From: Zhengella mangrovi
Lineage (GTDB): Bacteria; Pseudomonadota; Alphaproteobacteria; Rhizobiales; Rhizobiaceae
DNA: 64,000 nt
Reading direction: 5' to 3'
NCBI RefSeq assembly: GCF_002727065.1
Contig: NZ_PDVP01000006.1
Span: 1 to 64,000 of the forward strand
Positions 63,523 to 64,000 of this stretch are shown here, in pieces (the first letter of the stretch is position 1; every line of letters begins with the position of its first letter). Made by a program: the position numbers and the translations under genes. The notes below the pieces were generated by a model. That model made no database searches, was not told where the DNA came from, and saw only the letters and a list, made by a program, of their open reading frames with translations.

Positions 63523-64000
63523 TCAGACAGCTCCGGTCGAGTCATGGGGAGAAGGTGTCGTCCCGGAGAGCATCACGCGGAACGCTTCAACAAGCTTGGC
63601 GGCGGCGGCAACAGAGCCAAGGAAAAGGCCTAGTGGCATGAAGACGCGAGCCGGCCAGACCGGCACATCCCAGGTCCCGGTCACGAACTCTTTGATCTCG
63701 AAGGCTTCGACGGCGACCTTGAAATAGATCCAGCCAAGCAGCGCATAGAAACCGATAGCCAAGAGGTTCGCTGTAATATCGAACAGATCTTTTACGAGGT
63801 TCGGAACATTGTCGCGCAGAACATCTACGGCAATGTTCTCCTCCAGGAGCTGAAGCAGGGCCAGGGGCAGAAAGATGATCGCCACCATCAGGTAGGACGC
63901 GACGATCGTGTCGATGCCCGGAATGGCGACATTCGCGACAGCCCGCGACAGAACGTCGGCAACGACAAGCAAGAGCATCAGAATGATGCCAATCGTCGAA
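63523..64000 (-). CDS. dctQ: TRAP transporter small permease (DctQ), 5' end outside window
   Basis: At least 159 codons, open past the right edge; four membrane segments (MLLLVVADVLSRAVAN, ASYLMVAIIFLPLALLQLL, LAIGFYALLGWIYF, VFMPLGLFLGSVAAAAK) and the LLEENIAVDVL stretch typical of DctQ. It stabilises DctM and contacts the binding protein. Its start is not in the window. Confidence 0.9.
   Translation of the reverse strand, partial: STIGIILMLLLVVADVLSRAVANVAIPGIDTIVASYLMVAIIFLPLALLQLLEENIAVDVLRDNVPNLVKDLFDITANLLAIGFYALLGWIYFKVAVEAFEIKEFVTGTWDVPVWPARVFMPLGLFLGSVAAAAKLVEAFRVMLSGTTPSPHDSTGAV

Overview
The window is high-GC DNA with long, tightly packed genes, GTG/TTG starts and strong GGAGG-type ribosome sites. 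RlmE, Ppx/GppA and glutaryl-CoA dehydrogenase, a ped/xox-type PQQ-alcohol dehydrogenase cluster, the DUF3489-DUF2924-recombinase cassette and the TRAP transporter all point to an alphaproteobacterium, most likely Hyphomicrobiales or a close relative. This is inferred from gene content; no rRNA is present.

Layout. (1) 1-1976: the 5' part of a secreted repeat protein on the minus strand, with three near-identical 118-residue repeats followed by HYR/Ig-like repeats, running off the left edge. (2) 2.3-14.3 kb: an accessory and defence island with an HNH nuclease, a membrane-anchored tail-collar protein overlapping a tyrosine integrase, a PD-(D/E)XK protein, McrB/McrC, an IS3-family element that truncates a YobI-like P-loop NTPase, a possible structured RNA, and a DUF3489-DUF2924-large serine recombinase cassette. 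A tRNA-Gln gene with its 3' end facing the island bounds it on the right. (3) 14.8-22.8 kb: chromosomal genes (Ppx/GppA, RlmE, MFS exporter, DUF2478 NTPase, glutaryl-CoA dehydrogenase, UvrD-like helicase, alpha/beta hydrolase).

(4) 22.9-42.7 kb: one large periplasmic alcohol-oxidation locus. A leftward operon encodes cytochrome c-550, a XoxJ-like binding protein, a SoxYZ-like carrier, a zinc metallohydrolase and a PQQ-dehydrogenase whose active site carries the extra aspartate (D323/D325) typical of lanthanide-dependent enzymes. A divergent rightward operon encodes the PQQ-associated ABC system (binding protein, beta-propeller, small secreted protein, ATPase, permease). Then come a leftward SsuABC/TauABC-like importer and a rightward operon of a CxxxCW rhodanese-like protein and MoxR-DUF58-DUF4381-VWA-VWA-TPR-BatD. 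The last set resembles the mxaRSACKLD maturation genes of methanol dehydrogenase.

(5) 42.8-47.1 kb: tRNA-Asp and tRNA-Val, followed by a small integrative element with a dyad-symmetric iteron array that looks like a replication origin or operator, one unknown protein, a stand-alone minor tail protein Z, an excisionase-like gene and an overlapping tyrosine integrase. (6) 47.1-64 kb: a catabolic and transport cluster of unknown substrate: four SDRs, a flavin reductase-like protein, a VOC protein, an NmrA-like protein, LuxR and AraC regulators, two EthD-like proteins, two tandem KstD-like flavoproteins, a zeta-type GST, an Old Yellow Enzyme and a TRAP transporter whose small permease subunit runs off the right edge. 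Its gene content suggests uptake and dehydrogenation/isomerisation of a cyclic or unsaturated ketone, but no substrate can be assigned from sequence alone.
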